From: Membranipora membranacea | Taxonomy: Eukaryota > Bryozoa > Gymnolaemata > Cheilostomatida > Membraniporidae | Direction: 5' to 3' | NCBI GenBank assembly: GCA_914767715.1 | Contig: OU612070.1 | Coordinates: forward strand, 5,597,501-5,661,500 | Length of the DNA: 64,000 nt | Shown here: positions 60,935-64,000 of the stretch, piece after piece | Position numbering within the stretch: position 1 is the stretch's first letter | Layout of the letters: every line of letters begins with the position of its first letter | The notes under the pieces: model-generated | What the model saw: only the letters and a program-made list of their open reading frames with translations | The model's database searches: none | Told to the model about the DNA's origin: nothing | Position numbers and translations under genes: made by a program

Positions 60935-63900
60935 GAGGATGAAATAGACAAGGAGATACAGTTTTACATAGCGATATATCTAATTATAGCTTGTATCCTC
61001 GGAGTCTTAGGAAATATTATGACAATGTCTATAATAATTCTGAACAAATCTTTACAGACAGCACCAAATATGTAAATATAACTTAGCAGATAATATACCA
61101 AATATGAGTCAAAATAATTTTTGTTTGAGCCCTCTCCAAAAACTTGTGTTTTCGGGTTCTATTCTGAGGTACAACAAAATATATCTTAAAATGTTTCTTA
61201 AACAAGGGTCAAGCAAAAGCCTTATACATATTTAATATTCAGATTCATGAGATTCCCTGCTTTTTTTGCTTGCAGCCACTGAATGAGCCATCGCTGACCA
61301 AATTCACAATATTTCCATATTAAGAATCTTTCATTTATTTTCAGATTCATATTCAACCTTGCAGTATCTGACACATTACTATTATTATCAAATCTTCCAG
61401 CAACAATCTACGAGTTCCTGAAGGAGTCAAGCAGCTACAACTACACATATTGCGCATACACTTCGGTACTCAACATAACCACTATGTTATGTGCATTGCA
61501 CAGTGCAGGTGCTGTGTCTTTCAACAGGTGAGAAGAGATAAACAGATTTTGTTTTAAAGTTTGCATGCAAAGCACAGAATTAAATTCTGTTCTTAGAATG
61601 GAAATAGTATCATAACATCATGCAGTTAGAACACTTAACACAGGGGCTCATCTGAAATTAATCTGATTGGCTGTCCCTACTAGCATGAATTATATAGCCT
61701 GGGAAATCAACTTCTTTACAAAACTGCAGACAGTAATAAAATGCCTTCAACGTCCATGATTTGGGCTTTTCCAGAATGCTACTAGGGACTGGCTATTTTT
61801 GCAAGCCCATTGTTTGGCAAAAGAAAGCTAATGATGCTATTCCAGATATGGAATTCAATGATGCAAAGATAATGATCTTTGTGAATTTTTATTTTTAATT
61901 GTGTGCTAAAAAAGGCCTTGAAATAGGGAGGAGATATGAAGATCTTGCGAAGGGTGGCAGTTTTTGCACAAATTTATTAACAAAAATAGAATAGGTATCC
62001 ATTACATGTTTAATCTACTTGTGGTGGGGAACTTGGCTGACAACCAAAGTTTCAGTGTGAATAAGATAAGATAAGATATATGAAAGCGTAACAATAGAAT
62101 ACTAAAAGCCATTGGTCTCAACACAAATGTCTGAAATCTTCTTATATACCACCAATATTTGACCTTTCATCCGCTAGGCCTTTGCCATCCCAGGATTTAT
62201 CACTTTTCTCTTAGACTAGCTAAGCTATCAAGGTCCCAGATCCGCTCACCTGGCAGAAGATTGCTCCAGTAGGGAGCGTCAAGCAGTTTGACACAATTGA
62301 TTACTAAAAGGGCATTATGAGCAGGTTTTAATGCAGCCTTTTCCTTATGCTTTGAATAAATTCTTTCAAGTTCTCAAATCCCTACATTCAAGGTTGAAAA
62401 ATAGTGACGGCAAGTATGTTTGCAGTATATATAGATTATGCAACGTCTGATCCTGTTCTTTTGCTGATTTCAGGTATTTATTTCTGTGCAAGTCGAAGGC
62501 AACCTACAAAAAGTATTCTTCTAAGCGCTATGTGGGGCTGATCATAGCAGCGATCTGGATGTGGGCATTTCTGATTTCTTCTCCACCGCTCATAGGCTTT
62601 GGAAGATATGGATACCACTCTAAGTTCCATACTTGCTTTTTTATAGGTATGCTTTCAACCTCTGATTTCATTGGGGCAAAATAAACCATTGCCTGAAAAT
62701 TGCAATGGATATAGATAGCAGCATATTGAGAACAGCTTAATATTAATTTTCACCTCAAAAAATTTTTTCTTCGAAAGAAACTACATCAAATTAATGAGAA
62801 ATGTTGCTGAATCTCTAGAAGTTTTCCAACTGAAAATCCGATCAAAATTGATAGAGTTATCAACAAAAAACCTTGACTGTGGACTGAAAAACAATGATAG
62901 TTCCATTGCTATTACCCAACCCCATGTAGTTACGTCACCAACAATTAATTGCTTCTATAAAGTGTCTTGTCCAGGTTAATTACTAATCATATGAATTACA
63001 ACATGAATAATTTGGATCAAGTCACTGATATGTAGGTTATAGTTTGCTTTTTTTTCTGTAGCAAGGCAAGTTAGCATTGTGCGCAATGAAGCCTAAATCC
63101 AAGATGAAATAACCCTTTGCAGCTTTAATTGATTCAATCCGACCTTCTATTTTTAGCTTATGATTGGAACAGTTATCTCTTTGGAACAATTTTCTGCTGC
63201 AGTATTGGAGTTTTCCCTGTTGTACTGGCTACAATATTCTTTCTCAACAAAATCTTTTCAAAAATCTCAGAAACAATGAAGACGATTGAGAACCAACAAG
63301 CCGATCTGAAAAATGGAACGGCTGCAAGTATCCAATGGACAGGTACAGTAATGCCTCTATAGAAGCATAGAGCCAAAAGCCCAAAACCCAAAGCAATATC
63401 TATTGTGAGCAAAACCTCAATTTTATGGCCAAGTGTTGTAGGTCTATCTCTGCACAAGAAACAACTTGATTTCTATGGTAAATTGTCTTAGTTAGACGAC
63501 TACATTGCGTGTAAATATTGCACCTTGAGTGGGGATCGTACTCTCGCCAAAAGCACTGTAGCCTGGCGCTATATCAATGGCGGTATGAGACAATTGTTTA
63601 TAGTCAAACTTATCATAACATACAAGAACCAATTGAAGAGCGGCCTCAGCTAATAACAAACCATGTTTAATGACATCATGATACCATAGCATGATTTGCA
63701 AAACTTGTGGGAAATCTATACACCTTAGATGCCTTAGCAATACAAATTTTCAAAAACATGAAATCGTTTCAAATTTGAATATACGGTTAATATAGGGAGT
63801 TCTAAAGGGAGGCGTTCCCGCATCATATATTTGCATCTCATCAGGTACTATGGAAGCTCGTAAAAAGGCGATTGAAGCAGCACACATTAATGCTGTACAG

Positions 63901-63984
63901 GATGCTCCCAGTGAGACGGTCCTCTGTTCTACCTGTGACGAGAACTGGAGTGATAGTGATCGGGGTATGAAGGTCGATATAAGT
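60935..63984 (+). CDS. Class A (rhodopsin-like) GPCR, 5' part, runs off the window
   Basis: Exons 60935-61071, 61345-61527, 62474-62646, 63157-63342 and 63845-63984 (last donor tentative); phases agree. The start Met probably lies in an upstream exon, because an ACAG acceptor precedes GAGGATGAA. TM1 has GVLGNIMTMSII with the conserved Asn. TM2 has FNLAVSDTLLL with the LAxxD signature. TM3 ends GAVSFNRYLFLCK, so the E/DRY motif is NRY. TM4 is GLIIAAIWMWAFLISSPPL, followed by GFGRYGYHSKFHTC with the loop-2 Cys. TM5 is GVFPVVLATIFFLNKI. A long, charged loop 3 follows (EARKKAIEAAHINAVQDAPS). The PPLxGxGxY block and Cys resemble opsins and melatonin-type receptors, but TM6, TM7 and any retinal-binding Lys lie outside the window. 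The ligand is unknown. Confidence 0.85.
62770..62991 (+). repeat. Solo end of the 57809-type TIR element in GPCR intron 3
   Basis: GAAAATCCGATCAAAATTGA, GTAGTTACGTCACCAACAAT and the outer GTGTCTTGTCCAGGTTAATT, ending near CATATG, match one half of the 57809-58664 element. The other end is absent. Confidence 0.7.
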
Positions 63985-64000
63985 GTGAGTAGAGCGCCAT

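Overview
This window looks like chromosomal DNA of an invertebrate animal. It is AT-rich, its genes are split into short exons (about 60-280 bp) with GT-AG introns, and mobile elements, foldbacks and microsatellites fill the space between them. There is no operon organisation, no bacterial-type gene and no CRISPR array. The gene families (ANKH, NPC2, PAN plus C-type lectin, class A GPCR) are metazoan, but I cannot name a phylum from the sequence alone.

Four host loci can be read exon by exon with matching intron phases. (1) 5189-12149 (+): a 12-exon gene for an ANKH (progressive ankylosis) family multi-pass membrane transporter of about 487 residues. It is followed by a partial second copy (14070-15623) that keeps only the equivalents of exons 7-9. 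(2) 23570-25297 and 27122-28808 (+): two tandem 4-exon genes for small secreted proteins with an N-terminal PAN/apple-like cysteine cluster and a C-terminal C-type lectin-like domain. A stray inverted copy of exon 3 lies at 34336-34397. (3) 47351-52947 (-): a 4-exon NPC2-like (ML domain) secreted lipid-binding protein of about 147 residues. A displaced copy of its last exon sits at 32789-32860. (4) 60935 to the right edge (+): the first five visible exons of a class A GPCR covering TM1 to intracellular loop 3.

Mobile elements dominate the rest. A PIF/Harbinger element with matching terminal inverted repeats spans about 16531-21514. It carries a decayed MADF-BESS gene (+) and a decayed, exon-duplicated DDE transposase (-). 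A candidate larger DNA transposon (about 35558-39084) combines related ends, a subterminal tandem array and a CXC-type cysteine-rich protein gene. A short relative at 57809-58664 has near-perfect 8-bp flanking repeats, and a solo end sits in a GPCR intron. A LINE-type retroelement (about 53995-56640) is interrupted by a second, 5'-truncated LINE. Smaller foldback or TIR elements lie in an ANKH intron (6367-6872), in the long NPC2 intron (47955-50493) and upstream of the GPCR (59440-60715).

The left end (1-3250) and 30693-33640 are two copies of one segment that includes the NPC2-derived exon and a 15-bp minisatellite. A third, inverted copy of part of it occupies about 41240-42960. Segmental duplication, internal deletion and inversion have therefore shuffled genic and repeat DNA across the window.
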